DNA of 64,000 nucleotides from the NCBI GenBank assembly GCA_965206445.1, contig CBDBJR010000002.1:930001-994000 (forward strand). The letters run 5' to 3'. The DNA is from CBDBJR01 sp965206445. GTDB lineage: Bacteria > Pseudomonadota > Gammaproteobacteria > Arenicellales > Poriferihabitantaceae. The number at the start of each line of letters is the position of its first letter. Positions within the stretch are counted from its first letter, which is position 1. Both the position numbers and the translations under genes were made by a program. The notes below the pieces were generated by a model. That model saw only the letters and a program-made list of their open reading frames with translations, had not been told where the DNA came from and ran no database searches. This document shows, in pieces, positions 27,230-36,458 of this stretch.

Positions 27230-28012
27230 TCAGGTCGCACTGTAGCCACCGTCGAGCAGATACACGCCGCCGGTGCAATAGGCGGCGGCGTCCGAGGCCA
27301 GATACACCGCCAGCCCGGCAATGTCGTCGGCGGTGCCCGCGCGCGCCAGCGGGATGCGGCGCAAGAAGCGCTCCAGCGTCGCGGCATCATTCCACAGCGC
27401 CTCGCTGAAGCGGGTCCGGATCAGGCCGGGGCAAATCGCATTGACGCGAATATTGTCTTTGCCCCAGTCCTGCGCCATCGCCCGGGTCAGACTGTTGAGC
27501 GCGGCCTTGCTGACGCTGTAGATGCCGATGCCGGCCTCCGGCGTGATGCCGCCAATCGAGCTGATGTTGATGATCGACCCGCCGCCGCGCTGCTTGAGGA
27601 GCGGGCGCGCCTGCTTGCACAACTCGAACGGGCCTTTTAGATTGACGTCAATGATTTTGTCGAACGCGCGCCGGTCGGTTTGTTGCAGCGCACCGAATAC
27701 CGGATTGGTAGCGGCGTTGTTGATCACGATATCCAGGCCGCCACAGGTCGCGACGGTTTGTTCCACCAGCGCCCGGATGTCATCGATCTGGCCCATGTTG
27801 GCGGCGATGGCGCTCGCCGCCAGCCCGTCGGCGCGCAGTGCATCCGCGACCGCATCGACTGCCGTTTGTTTGCGGCTGCTGACGACCACGTGCGCGCCGA
27901 ACTCCGCCAGTCCGCGGGCCATCGCTTCACCGATGCCTTTGCTGGCGCCGGTGATCAGGGCGACTTTGCCGTCCAGTTGGAATAACGGTCGGATGCGGGG
28001 TTGGGTTGCCAT
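27230..28012 (-). CDS. Short-chain dehydrogenase/reductase
   Basis: Classical SDR of 260 residues. Cofactor motif TGASKGIGEA near 21, NNAA near 98, the catalytic Ser in NISSIGG near 148 and YSVSK near 160, and a PGLIRT turn. The Ser-Arg-Lys (SSRK) after the second strand suggests NADP. It resembles dehydrogenases of the dehydrogenase/reductase SDR-4 or gluconate type, but the substrate cannot be stated. Confidence 0.88.
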   Translation of the reverse strand: MATQPRIRPLFQLDGKVALITGASKGIGEAMARGLAEFGAHVVVSSRKQTAVDAVADALRADGLAASAIAANMGQIDDIRALVEQTVATCGGLDIVINNAATNPVFGALQQTDRRAFDKIIDVNLKGPFELCKQARPLLKQRGGGSIINISSIGGITPEAGIGIYSVSKAALNSLTRAMAQDWGKDNIRVNAICPGLIRTRFSEALWNDAATLERFLRRIPLARAGTADDIAGLAVYLASDAAAYCTGGVYLLDGGYSAT

Positions 28013-28116
28013 TGAGTTGGTTGTTGGTGCGGTGTTGGGTGGTATCGGGGTTGAGTGTGCCGTTGCTGGGTATCATAGTCGTTTGTTGTTATTGGCTGCA
28101 AGGGGATGTACGGGCA

Positions 28117-28144
28117 GGTGGATTCAACCCCGAAATGCAACACA
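28117..28144. mobile_element. Solo IS30-like terminal inverted repeat
   Basis: GGTGGATTCAACCCCGAAAT followed by GCAACACA resembles the end of IS30-family elements (IS30 begins TGTAGATTCAA and has CGCAACAG at about position 20). A sister copy in opposite orientation is at 52161-52188. No transposase gene is adjacent, so this is a relic. It marks the left edge of the AT-rich island. Confidence 0.45.
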
Positions 28145-28241
28145 GGCTGGTCATTCCTGCCTCCTTCCGCCATTCCTGCGAACCTGACAGTTCCTTAGTA
28201 TTGGCTGATTCGAAAGTAAGCTTTCCACGGATTTATGTATA

Positions 28242-30419
28242 TCATTCCCATTGTTCAGTTGAAGCACCACGCCTCCTTTTTGCCTGATCACAAGCATCTC
28301 TAACCTTACGACGTATGACTACATCTGGCATTCCCTCATTATCTTTGCGAACCTTTTCAGCAATCTCAATAATCTCCTTCGGCATAGCCTCACTTAAATC
28401 AAAATCAAGCAGGACAGGTAACAGCTGTTCTTCCGTTCTGTGCAGGCGAACTCGGTTTGGCCCAAAACTTAAATTGCGCGATAAAAAGCCAATTGAAATT
28501 AGAGGAGAAGACGGAGTGTCGTCCTTGATTTCATCACGAATTTTGTCCCGAATTTTCCACGCAAGGTTATCCGTGGTAAGCCACCAATTCTTATATCCCA
28601 ACTCGGATTTTTCCTCTTTTTTTCTAAGGGCTACAATGCCTAAGTAGTTTTCAACATCGTTTCTTACTAAAATCTCTATTGTCGCGTTTGTTCCCTCATC
28701 TATTTGACCACTCCGCCTCCTCGCATGCGCTTCATTCCAGAGTCTTTCAACAACATATCTTAATTCGCTACCTATAGATTGACACTCTTCTTTCAGTGAT
28801 TTTGTTTTTATCCCAAATTCTTGTTCAAGATACTCAGAAATATCTTGTTCTGGTCGTTCATTTCCACGGAACAACTCTACCCAACTCCTAAACTTCGCTG
28901 AATCATGCCCCAGCTCAATGTAGCGAGAATACAAATGCGGTACTTTTCCTTTCCAGTCATTTACAGCGTATCCAGAGCAGGTAACTGCCGTACGAATATG
29001 ACTGAAAATCTCTCCGACAACTCCTTGCGTAACATACATTGAAATACCAGACTGCGCCAACGCATGTATTAAGTTGATAAAACTTTTCTCGTCCTCTTCT
29101 TTTTTTAGTATGTCAACCAAAAGTGGAAGGACTATTGTCGTATCTAACCAAATATCCCCATGTGAAAATATCTTTTTTGTCGCCGATTGAACGTCAGGCA
29201 CTTCTTTTAAAAATGCGAAAATGGTATAGGAGTTAGACAAATTTTTAAGGTGCTTTTTTACAGTATTGCTTGGATTAGAAATAATGTGTATGACGCTTCC
29301 TGTTATTACATCCAATAAAACAGGCGATAAATGATCGGGCGGTGGATGATTGTTAATATCATCAATGATCATGTCTTTTAACGTGTTCATATCGAGACTA
29401 TTTATTTGTCCAGTAATTACAGCAGATGCGAAATCCTCACCTGACTTTAGCAAGAAGCTGTCGATAATGCGTTTGGCTCTTAAAGCCAGTTCTCGAATAT
29501 CAGAAATATCAATTTTATCTGCCAATTTGTAATCACTTAGTACACCACCAAAGTATTCGACCAGAATTGATTCAAATTGATTTTCTTCGAGTTCTTGGCC
29601 CGCTAACTTTTCTCGAAGTCGAAGTGATTCCTCGTAAGTAAGACAAAACTCGTCCTGAGCTTTCCAATGCCGAATGCATCTCTTTGTCAGGTATCCCAAT
29701 GCGGAATCAATGAATCTCTCTACCTCTGACGGTTCATATGATGAAAGAAAGGATAATATCTTTGAATGAATAGTTTTTCGTGTAATGCGATTATTTGAAT
29801 CAGTCCCTCTGAGCGCCCCTCGTACTAATGCTTGATACGCTAATTTTGTAAGACTTTTTTGCGTGATTTCGTCTTCCCATTGCATTCCCAAATAAAGAAG
29901 AGCTGCTTTGGCTTCTTGGTTGCTTAACGAAGGACGTTTTTTCTTAATTATATCTTGCCCTTCCAGATAAGGAGTAGCAATAAGTTCTACCAATCTGGAG
30001 GCTGCGCCGTATTTCGCGTCGTCCATTTCAAATCGATCTAAGAACCAATTTTTGTCACGTATGTCCAGCGCCAATCCTTTATTTCTTGTGTCAGTACGCT
30101 TTTGGTCTCCCTTCGCGCCAATCATTTTGTTCGTCATATATATTAAAATCCTAGCATCAGGAAAATTTTTTTTGATCTTTTCGAGCGTTTGATCGATCTT
30201 ACTTCCCCAGGATTCCGAAACAGAATATTGAATTACTACCGTAGAAATTCCATTAGGTGTGAATAATTCAGAATCTCTGCCGCCATCTCCACCCCAATTA
30301 GCCATTGGGCGTATACCTGAAAAGTCTGAAACTAAGAATTGAGAACTCAATTCTTCGAAATACTTCCAGTCTGAAGGTCGCATCCTATTTAGGGCTAGTT
30401 CGAACAATTTTCTATTCAT
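28242..30419 (-). CDS. Orphan restriction-endonuclease-like plus PIN-like domain protein
   Basis: A 725-residue protein with AT-rich codon use, unlike the GC-rich genes to its left. Residues 1-150 look like an Mrr-type PD-(D/E)xK nuclease: NWGGDGGRDSE at 41-51 gives the DGGxD acidic pair, and VVIQYS at 61-66 takes the place of the usual QxK strand, with Ser for Lys; a nearby Lys74 might substitute. A helical middle follows. From about 420 a PIN-like domain is suggested by LDTTIVLPLL (Asp426), GVVGE (Glu470), a possible acid at Asp588 and WWLTTDN (Asp617). No partner gene adjoins. A nucleic-acid-targeting defence protein is the best guess; neither domain has been confirmed by a search. Confidence 0.6.
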   Translation of the reverse strand: MNRKLFELALNRMRPSDWKYFEELSSQFLVSDFSGIRPMANWGGDGGRDSELFTPNGISTVVIQYSVSESWGSKIDQTLEKIKKNFPDARILIYMTNKMIGAKGDQKRTDTRNKGLALDIRDKNWFLDRFEMDDAKYGAASRLVELIATPYLEGQDIIKKKRPSLSNQEAKAALLYLGMQWEDEITQKSLTKLAYQALVRGALRGTDSNNRITRKTIHSKILSFLSSYEPSEVERFIDSALGYLTKRCIRHWKAQDEFCLTYEESLRLREKLAGQELEENQFESILVEYFGGVLSDYKLADKIDISDIRELALRAKRIIDSFLLKSGEDFASAVITGQINSLDMNTLKDMIIDDINNHPPPDHLSPVLLDVITGSVIHIISNPSNTVKKHLKNLSNSYTIFAFLKEVPDVQSATKKIFSHGDIWLDTTIVLPLLVDILKKEEDEKSFINLIHALAQSGISMYVTQGVVGEIFSHIRTAVTCSGYAVNDWKGKVPHLYSRYIELGHDSAKFRSWVELFRGNERPEQDISEYLEQEFGIKTKSLKEECQSIGSELRYVVERLWNEAHARRRSGQIDEGTNATIEILVRNDVENYLGIVALRKKEEKSELGYKNWWLTTDNLAWKIRDKIRDEIKDDTPSSPLISIGFLSRNLSFGPNRVRLHRTEEQLLPVLLDFDLSEAMPKEIIEIAEKVRKDNEGMPDVVIRRKVRDACDQAKRRRGASTEQWE

Positions 30420-31022
30420 TGGATCAATCCATCTTGGGGGAGATAATTCTTTAAATTCAAATTATAATACTGGCTTACTTGTAATAAATCAACAATAATC
30501 TTGCCTTAAAGGCACCGACAATGATTAGTAGGACAGATTATCGGAAGAATAACCGCTCTTTTTCCCAAAATCAAGCCTTTGTATAGGATATAGGTCCGGC
30601 ACCTTATTGCCCGGCCTAAAGCAATGCCATTCCAGCGGCCCGTTTCAAGTCAGGAGCGAAACTTGTAAGAGATACACCAGGTTGCCATATCGGACAAAAA
30701 TATAGCCACACGGAAACCCGCCAGCAATACGATAAAGCTGCTTAACGGTATCTCCGGGGGTATCTCCGGGCGGAGTAGCGTCGCTGAGATAAATTCCGTA
30801 ACGCCAATTCTCTTTTAGATGCGCGATAATGGAGAGCAGGATGCTATCCCGTCGTCTGAGCTATGGAGCATGAAAAGCGATTGACGAACGAGAGTATGGC
30901 TTTTATCATATGTTTACTGAATACGGCGGCATATCGACTATGCTTCCTGTACTCGATCGGCAATTTTTTGTGCAGCAGTAAGCTGCCTGCTTACGGCATG
31001 TAACACAGGAATATTGAAACGC
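30420..31022. other. AT-rich intergenic region of 603 bp
   Basis: The gap between the nuclease/PIN gene and the epimerase fusion holds no intact gene. Its centre carries an open 70-codon remnant on the minus strand (listed separately). The part before 31023 ends with AGGAA, the ribosome-binding site of the epimerase gene. No tRNA or integrase was seen. Confidence 0.6.
30645..30860 (-). pseudogene. Remnant of an unidentified protein C-terminus
   Basis: A frame of 71 codons runs from just after a TAG at the right edge to a TGA at 30645. It reads like a real protein end (ILLSIIAHLKENWRYGIYL, then a GGFPCGYIFVRYGNLVYLL segment) but has no start codon or ribosome-binding site. A short GDTPGDT duplication lies in the middle. 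The family was not recognised. It may be what is left of a gene displaced when the island formed. Confidence 0.35.
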
Positions 31023-32774
31023 ATGATTCATCTGATTATTGGAACCAAAGCGCAATTAATAAAGATGGCGCCGGTTCTTCAGGAGCTTCGACGGCGCGAT
31101 GCCATATTCAATTTTATCGATGCGGGTCAACATGCTCGGACCACAGAAGAGATTATCCGACAGCTTGACCTGCCCAGGCCGGATGTCTACCTCAGAAATA
31201 GCCAGGAAAATATTTCCACCTTGTTTCAGGCGTTGACCTGGGTATTGTCGGCATTATTTCAAATCATTTTTCGACCGCAGGCAATATTCAAAGCCGTATT
31301 TAAATGTCAATCGGGAATATGCCTTATTCATGGCGATACATTGACCACTTTAATCTCACTTTTTTACGCCAAACGATGCGGTATAAAAGTTGCTCATATA
31401 GAGTCGGGTTTGCGAAGCTACCGAATTTTCGATCCTTTCCCGGAGGAAATGATAAGACGGATTGCCATGCGATACAGCGACATTCTATATGCCCCTTCCG
31501 AATGGGCTGTTTCAAATTTACAAAAAATGGGTTACAGCGACAAAACGGTTTTTATTGATGGCAATACAATTATGGATACTATCGCTTATGCCAAAAATCA
31601 TCTTGAAACGGCAATAATTCCTAACAAACCCTACATTGTAGTAACCATTCATCGGGTTGAAACACTCTATTCAAAAGCGCGGTTGGTTATGATCATCAAT
31701 CTGTTAAAGCGTATTGCTCAATCTCGAGAAGTCCTGTTTGTTTTGCATGAACCGACCCAAAAGAAGTTGAAAAAATTTCAACTCGATTCTTTATTGCAGG
31801 AGGTATCTAACTTGCGGATGCTGCCTTTGCAACCGTACCTGTCATTTATTAAATTGATATCCGATGCGGATTATATTATTACAGATGGAGGCAGTATCCA
31901 GGAGGAAAGTTATTTTTTAAATGTTCCTTGTCTGATAATGCGTTCAAGTACGGAGCGTATGGAAGGCATCAATCAAAATGCGCATTTGGCCAGGTTTGAC
32001 GAAAAGGCTATTCAGGAATTCTTTGATAAAATGCCAAATTTAAGACAGAAGCCGTATTCAGGCGTTCAGAAGCCATCTAAGAAAGTTGTCGATGATGTAT
32101 TAAAGCGTCAAGAAATTACAATCTGTTCTCTAGGAAAAATAAAAAAGTTTTTTGCTCCCTTTAAGGGATCACGCCGGTATTGGGCGGATCGCTACGAATC
32201 AGGTGGAAATTCAGGAGCGGGATCATACGGTAATCTTGCGCATTATAAAGCGGATTTTTTAAATCGATTTGTCGCCCAGAATAATATTCAATCGGTTATC
32301 GAGTTGGGTTGTGGAGATGGAAATCAGCTGTCATTAGCAGGCTATCCTCATTATTTGGGGTTCGATATCAGCTCAAAAGCGATTGAAATGTGTCGAGAGC
32401 GTTTCCAATCGGATTCCACCAAAACATTTAAGCTGATGAATGAATATAACGGAGAAAAAGCGGATGCGGCGCTATCTCTTGACGTAATTTTTCATTTGAT
32501 CGAAGACGATATTTATCAGAAATATATGGAAACTTTATTTAATTCGGGGCGGGATTTTGTCATTATTTATGCTTCAAATACAGCAAAAAGAAAATTTGTT
32601 CAGCTGCCTCATGTGAAGCACAGGAGATTTACAGATTGGGTAAACGCTAAAGCTAAAAGCTGGCAATTGATAAAACATATACCTGATCAGCCCCCATTTC
32701 CTGAAAATACCAAAGATAAATTTTCGGTAGATTTTTATGTTTTCTCGATCAGGACATCCGACCCTTTGTGCTGA
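31023..32774 (+). CDS. UDP-N-acetylglucosamine 2-epimerase-like protein fused to a SAM methyltransferase
   Basis: A 583-residue fusion. Residues 1 to about 365 follow the WecB/epimerase-2 pattern: LIIGTKAQLIKMAPVL at the start, GDT in LIHGDTLTT, HIESGLRS, FPEEMIRR and VTIHRVET, and the UDP-site DGGSIQEES. The usual HRRE is changed to HRVE. After a linker, a class I methyltransferase begins near 400, with motif I VIELGCGDGNQ near 425 and DVIFHLIEDD as the post-I region. The ATG at 31023 has AGGA upstream; a TTG at 31014 is too close to it. Fusion suggests coupled epimerisation and methylation of a nucleotide sugar or its acceptor, possibly for surface glycan; this is inference. Confidence 0.8.
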   Translation: MIHLIIGTKAQLIKMAPVLQELRRRDAIFNFIDAGQHARTTEEIIRQLDLPRPDVYLRNSQENISTLFQALTWVLSALFQIIFRPQAIFKAVFKCQSGICLIHGDTLTTLISLFYAKRCGIKVAHIESGLRSYRIFDPFPEEMIRRIAMRYSDILYAPSEWAVSNLQKMGYSDKTVFIDGNTIMDTIAYAKNHLETAIIPNKPYIVVTIHRVETLYSKARLVMIINLLKRIAQSREVLFVLHEPTQKKLKKFQLDSLLQEVSNLRMLPLQPYLSFIKLISDADYIITDGGSIQEESYFLNVPCLIMRSSTERMEGINQNAHLARFDEKAIQEFFDKMPNLRQKPYSGVQKPSKKVVDDVLKRQEITICSLGKIKKFFAPFKGSRRYWADRYESGGNSGAGSYGNLAHYKADFLNRFVAQNNIQSVIELGCGDGNQLSLAGYPHYLGFDISSKAIEMCRERFQSDSTKTFKLMNEYNGEKADAALSLDVIFHLIEDDIYQKYMETLFNSGRDFVIIYASNTAKRKFVQLPHVKHRRFTDWVNAKAKSWQLIKHIPDQPPFPENTKDKFSVDFYVFSIRTSDPLC

Positions 32775-32790
32775 TTAATGTAATTGTTTA

Positions 32791-33828
32791 GTGCAACTTA
32801 ACAAAGATATGCAATTTTTCCCGTTATCACAAAAAAATCAGATCTATTTGAAGCGATTTATCATATTGCTTCTCGCCGTTTTTACGGCAACTTTTCTATT
32901 TTTTATAGTTCGAGAAATGGATTGGAGCGTTGTTCGGCGGGCGAAACCGGCGTATTTCTTCTATATTTTAGGTATTACTATCGTCAACACAATCCTGTAT
33001 TCGCTGCTCGTATTTATCTTGATTAGAAGCAGCGGCTACAAAACCACGATCCAGCAAGCGTATTTAATTTTAACCTCGAGTTTAACTGCCAGCTATATAT
33101 CTCCTCTAAAAATCGGCATTCCGCTGCGCATCTATTTGTACAAAGAATACATGCTGGTTCCGGCATCGACAGGGACGGCACTGGTTGCGATCGAAGCATT
33201 TTTTGGCACGTTGATTCCCGCACTGATAGCCATTTTCGGCAGTGCGCTTATTTTTCCGAATATCGGACTCTTTATCCCAACAATTGCGTTTTTGATTGTT
33301 TTTGGCGGCGCGGTTGTCGGTTTAATTATGCCATTTGAGCAAGTGGCTGATTTTTTTGCAAACCCAAATCGGAAAAACCGATTTAGCAGGCTTGCGCGCC
33401 TGTTTTCTTTTTTTAGTCGAATTCAATCCGGCTTGAAGAAAGTACCTCCAAAGGCATTATTGGCTGTAATATTAATTGACCTGGCAATGATTGTCTTGCA
33501 GGCAGTGCGACTGTATTTTGTACTGCTCGTATTGGGGGTGGCAATTCCGATTGCCGCATTGTTATCGGCTTCAACAATTTCGGCAACAGCCGGAAGCCTG
33601 AGCATGATCCCAATGGGGCTCGGTGTGCAGGACGCAAGTTTTACATTTTTATTGGTTCAATTAGGCATTGCCGACGAAATTGCCATCTCAGCAGCCGTTA
33701 TTCAGCGACTTTTTTCACCCGGGTGGCCCCTGCTGCTAGGTCTGATTTCTGTCAATATTTTAGGCATCTCCGAACTGATAAGGAAACGACCGGATGCCAT
33801 TCGGCTTGAGTCCAGAGAAGAGCGGTAG
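32791..33828 (+). CDS. LPG-synthase-TM/UPF0104 flippase-like membrane protein
   Basis: Integral membrane protein of 345 residues with about eight hydrophobic spans. The architecture and the GSLSMIPMGLGVQDASFTFLL segment near 280 match the lysylphosphatidylglycerol-synthase transmembrane family (also called AglD/UPF0104), members of which are thought to move lipid-linked substrates. It starts 16 bases after the epimerase fusion, so the two are probably co-transcribed and may serve one glycolipid pathway. The GTG at 32791 or the ATG at 32809 could be the start; neither has a strong ribosome-binding site. Confidence 0.75.
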   Translation: MQLNKDMQFFPLSQKNQIYLKRFIILLLAVFTATFLFFIVREMDWSVVRRAKPAYFFYILGITIVNTILYSLLVFILIRSSGYKTTIQQAYLILTSSLTASYISPLKIGIPLRIYLYKEYMLVPASTGTALVAIEAFFGTLIPALIAIFGSALIFPNIGLFIPTIAFLIVFGGAVVGLIMPFEQVADFFANPNRKNRFSRLARLFSFFSRIQSGLKKVPPKALLAVILIDLAMIVLQAVRLYFVLLVLGVAIPIAALLSASTISATAGSLSMIPMGLGVQDASFTFLLVQLGIADEIAISAAVIQRLFSPGWPLLLGLISVNILGISELIRKRPDAIRLESREER

Positions 33829-33923
33829 ATATCGGGAGGTATACGCCTCCATTTTGGGTTTGTTTGCTCGCTATGGCCGTCAGTGGAAACACACCCCCCC
33901 GATCCAAGCCGCCCGGCAACACA

Positions 33924-34397
33924 TCAATCCATACCCTCAATTTGTATCTCAATCACCGTTTTGACCGAGTTGGCAATAAAGCATTGCCGATGCGCCTGCC
34001 GGTGCATCTCTTCCAATTGTCGCCGAGTGGGCTGCGAACTGCCTGAAAAGCGCATCCGCGGGTACAGCGTCACTCGGGTAATGGCCGTGACGCCCTGTGC
34101 ATTGGGCGCCATGATGCCGGTCGCATGGTCAACATATTGGTCAACGACAAATTGCTTTTTGGCCGCAATCCCGAGAAAGAACAGCATGTGGCAACTGGCT
34201 ATCGACGCGACAAAGGCTTCTTCCGGGTCAACGTGCGCGGCAATCGAATACGGCGGTGGCACGACCTGCGGCGATGCCGATGCGGCTATCGTCGCGCCGC
34301 CGTCAAACTGCCAGGTATGCCCGCGGCTGTAGCGGTTGTCGCGGTAGATTTCATCCGCCTGGCGCACCCAGCGGACGGTGGCGGTGTATTCGGACAT
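33924..34397 (-). CDS. OsmC/Ohr-family peroxide-detoxification-like protein
   Basis: A 157-residue cytoplasmic protein. The two redox cysteines of the family are present in VASIASCHMLFFLGIAA and RQCFIANSVKT. The N-terminal strand pair EYTATVRWVRQ and the DPEEAFVASIAS helix also match. OsmC proteins reduce organic hydroperoxides with a thiol donor. GC content has returned to the chromosomal level here, so it marks the right edge of the AT-rich island. Confidence 0.88.
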   Translation of the reverse strand: MSEYTATVRWVRQADEIYRDNRYSRGHTWQFDGGATIAASASPQVVPPPYSIAAHVDPEEAFVASIASCHMLFFLGIAAKKQFVVDQYVDHATGIMAPNAQGVTAITRVTLYPRMRFSGSSQPTRRQLEEMHRQAHRQCFIANSVKTVIEIQIEGMD

Positions 34398-34423
34398 GTC
34401 GGTTCAGATCGCGGTGGGGGGGG

Positions 34424-36454
34424 TCAAAATGGACCGCGCGTGTGCGCACTGCCCCCGAGTGCGCGCCAGGCGGTCTGGAATTGGGTGATCGCCTGGCGCA
34501 GGGTTTCCGGGCGGGCGTGCGCCGGTCGTCCATAGCGCAGCTCGATGTATTGCGCTTCAATCCCGGCCAGCTGCGCATGCAGCTCAGGCAGCGCGGTTTT
34601 GAGGCGCTTGAAATAGTCCATCGGGCCTTCATGCGGCGCGCGCGCCAGCCCCTGGCCGGCCAGTTTTCGGCCAAACTCGAGGTACAGTCGCTGCACCGGG
34701 TCGGGGCGGGCGCGGTCGGTCCGGAATGAGAGCAGCGTGACCAGCGTCACCGCCAGCAGCCCCAGTATAAACGCCCCGCCGGCGAGCGCCGGCAGGCTGA
34801 ACCGGTCGAGATTCAACTGCGTCAGCAGGGTGCGCTGACTGGCGGCATCGAAGCCGACAAACCAGTTGCGCCATTGCAGTTTGGCCGCCGCCAGCAGCCA
34901 GCGGCTTTGCTGCACCAGCCTGGCCAGCGGGTGATTCGGGTCGGTTAAAAAGCGCACGATGCCGTCCCCGCTACCCGAGTAGTCGATTGCGCTTTCAATC
35001 CGCTCGGGGGCGATTGCGGCGGTCGGGTCGACGCGCGTCCAGCCGCGGGCCGGCAGCCAGACCTCGGCCCAGGCATGCGCGTCGGATTGCCGCACCAGGA
35101 TTTGCTCGGTGTGCGGGTTGAATTCGCCGCCGAGGTAGCCGATCACCAGCCGCGCCGGGATGCCGGCCAGGCGCATCAGCGTGACAAAACTGCCGGCATA
35201 GTGGCCGCAAAAGCCGCGCCGGCTGGTAAACAGAAATTCATCGACCGGCTGCGCGCTGGTGAGCAGCGGCGGTTGCAGGGTATAAACGAAGTTGCGGGTG
35301 AAAAAATAATTCAGCACCGCTTGCACGTATTCCGCGTCGCGGCGCTGGTCGCGCCGCAGCACGGCCACCAGCGAGCGCATGGCCGGGGTGATGCTGTCGG
35401 CGGCCAATGCCAGCCCGCGGCGGCGCAATTCCGGGCTGAGCGCCGCGGTGCGGTAGCGGCTGGCGGAGGTCAGCCGATATTTTCGCCGCTCCGGCGCGCC
35501 GCGATGGAAGCCGAGCGTGTAATCGGCCCGCATCTGCGTCGTGGCCGGCGTACTGATCGGCAGGTCGAGCGCGAACACCCAGTTTTGCTGGTCGGTATGC
35601 AGTTCGATTTCGTAGTCGTAGCGCCCGCCCTGCACGATAATCCTGCCGCCGGCGCCCGACAGCGGCGGGCCGGCCACCCAGTCCCGGCCGTTGGTGTCCC
35701 ACAGCACCCCGCCGCGCCAGTAGCGCTCGGCTTTCGGCGGCAGGTCGGCGTGCTCGAAGGTGGCGCTGAAAGCCGGTTCGCGGGATTCGATCAGCTGGCT
35801 GATGGTGCCCATGCTGAGTTTGTCGGACAGCCCGCTGATGCCCTGATTGCCGCCGATTTGCAGCAGCCACAGCGCGCCGTTCAGGCGTGGGAAAAGAAAA
35901 AACAGGATGACCATAAACGGCAGCGCCTGGAGCAGCATTTTGCCGACCAGCCGCGCGTCGCCGACCACTTTGTCGTCGGGCCGAATGTGCCCCATTTGCA
36001 GCATCAGCCAGGTCAGCGCAAAGGTCAGAACCAGCATCGGCGCGGCAATCAAGGCCGTGGCGTGGTACAGGAAATGGGTGATGATGATGAAATAACCGAG
36101 CAGCAGGACAATCCGAATATCCCGCCGGGTTTTGATTTCCAGCAGCTTCAGGCCCAGCATAATGATTAAAAACGCCACCCCCGGGTCGCGCCCCACCGGC
36201 AGGCCATAGAGCTGAAACGCGGTCACCAGGCCGAGCACGCTAAAGCCGCAGAACATCCATCGGTTGACCGCCAGCGCGCGGACAAACAGCGCGGCCACGC
36301 GCCAGCCGATGAACAGCCCAAACAGCCCGATAATCTCCACCCGGATATGCAGCGCATGCGGCAGCACCGCCAGCGACACCAGGCCGGCGGTCAGCAGCAG
36401 CAGCCGGTTGTCTACCGCCCGGCGCTCCGGCAGATGGTATTTTTTGGCCTGCAC
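34424..36454 (-). CDS. tgpA: TgpA-type membrane transglutaminase-like protein
   Basis: Inner-membrane protein of about 676 residues, the last gene of a MoxR-DUF58-TgpA operon. Several spans lie in the first 190 residues (DUF3488 region), followed by a periplasmic transglutaminase domain with Cys in SRRGFCGHYAGSF, His in SDAHAWAEVWL and Asp in WTRVDPTAAI. A final span (LAGGAFILGLLAVTLVTLL) and a cytoplasmic DUF4129-like tail complete it. The GTG at 36454, four bases after the DUF58 stop with GAGG upstream, was preferred to the ATG at 36475. The P. aeruginosa protein is essential, but its substrate is unknown. Confidence 0.9.
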   Translation of the reverse strand: MQAKKYHLPERRAVDNRLLLLTAGLVSLAVLPHALHIRVEIIGLFGLFIGWRVAALFVRALAVNRWMFCGFSVLGLVTAFQLYGLPVGRDPGVAFLIIMLGLKLLEIKTRRDIRIVLLLGYFIIITHFLYHATALIAAPMLVLTFALTWLMLQMGHIRPDDKVVGDARLVGKMLLQALPFMVILFFLFPRLNGALWLLQIGGNQGISGLSDKLSMGTISQLIESREPAFSATFEHADLPPKAERYWRGGVLWDTNGRDWVAGPPLSGAGGRIIVQGGRYDYEIELHTDQQNWVFALDLPISTPATTQMRADYTLGFHRGAPERRKYRLTSASRYRTAALSPELRRRGLALAADSITPAMRSLVAVLRRDQRRDAEYVQAVLNYFFTRNFVYTLQPPLLTSAQPVDEFLFTSRRGFCGHYAGSFVTLMRLAGIPARLVIGYLGGEFNPHTEQILVRQSDAHAWAEVWLPARGWTRVDPTAAIAPERIESAIDYSGSGDGIVRFLTDPNHPLARLVQQSRWLLAAAKLQWRNWFVGFDAASQRTLLTQLNLDRFSLPALAGGAFILGLLAVTLVTLLSFRTDRARPDPVQRLYLEFGRKLAGQGLARAPHEGPMDYFKRLKTALPELHAQLAGIEAQYIELRYGRPAHARPETLRQAITQFQTAWRALGGSAHTRGPF

Positions 36455-36458
36455 CCGG

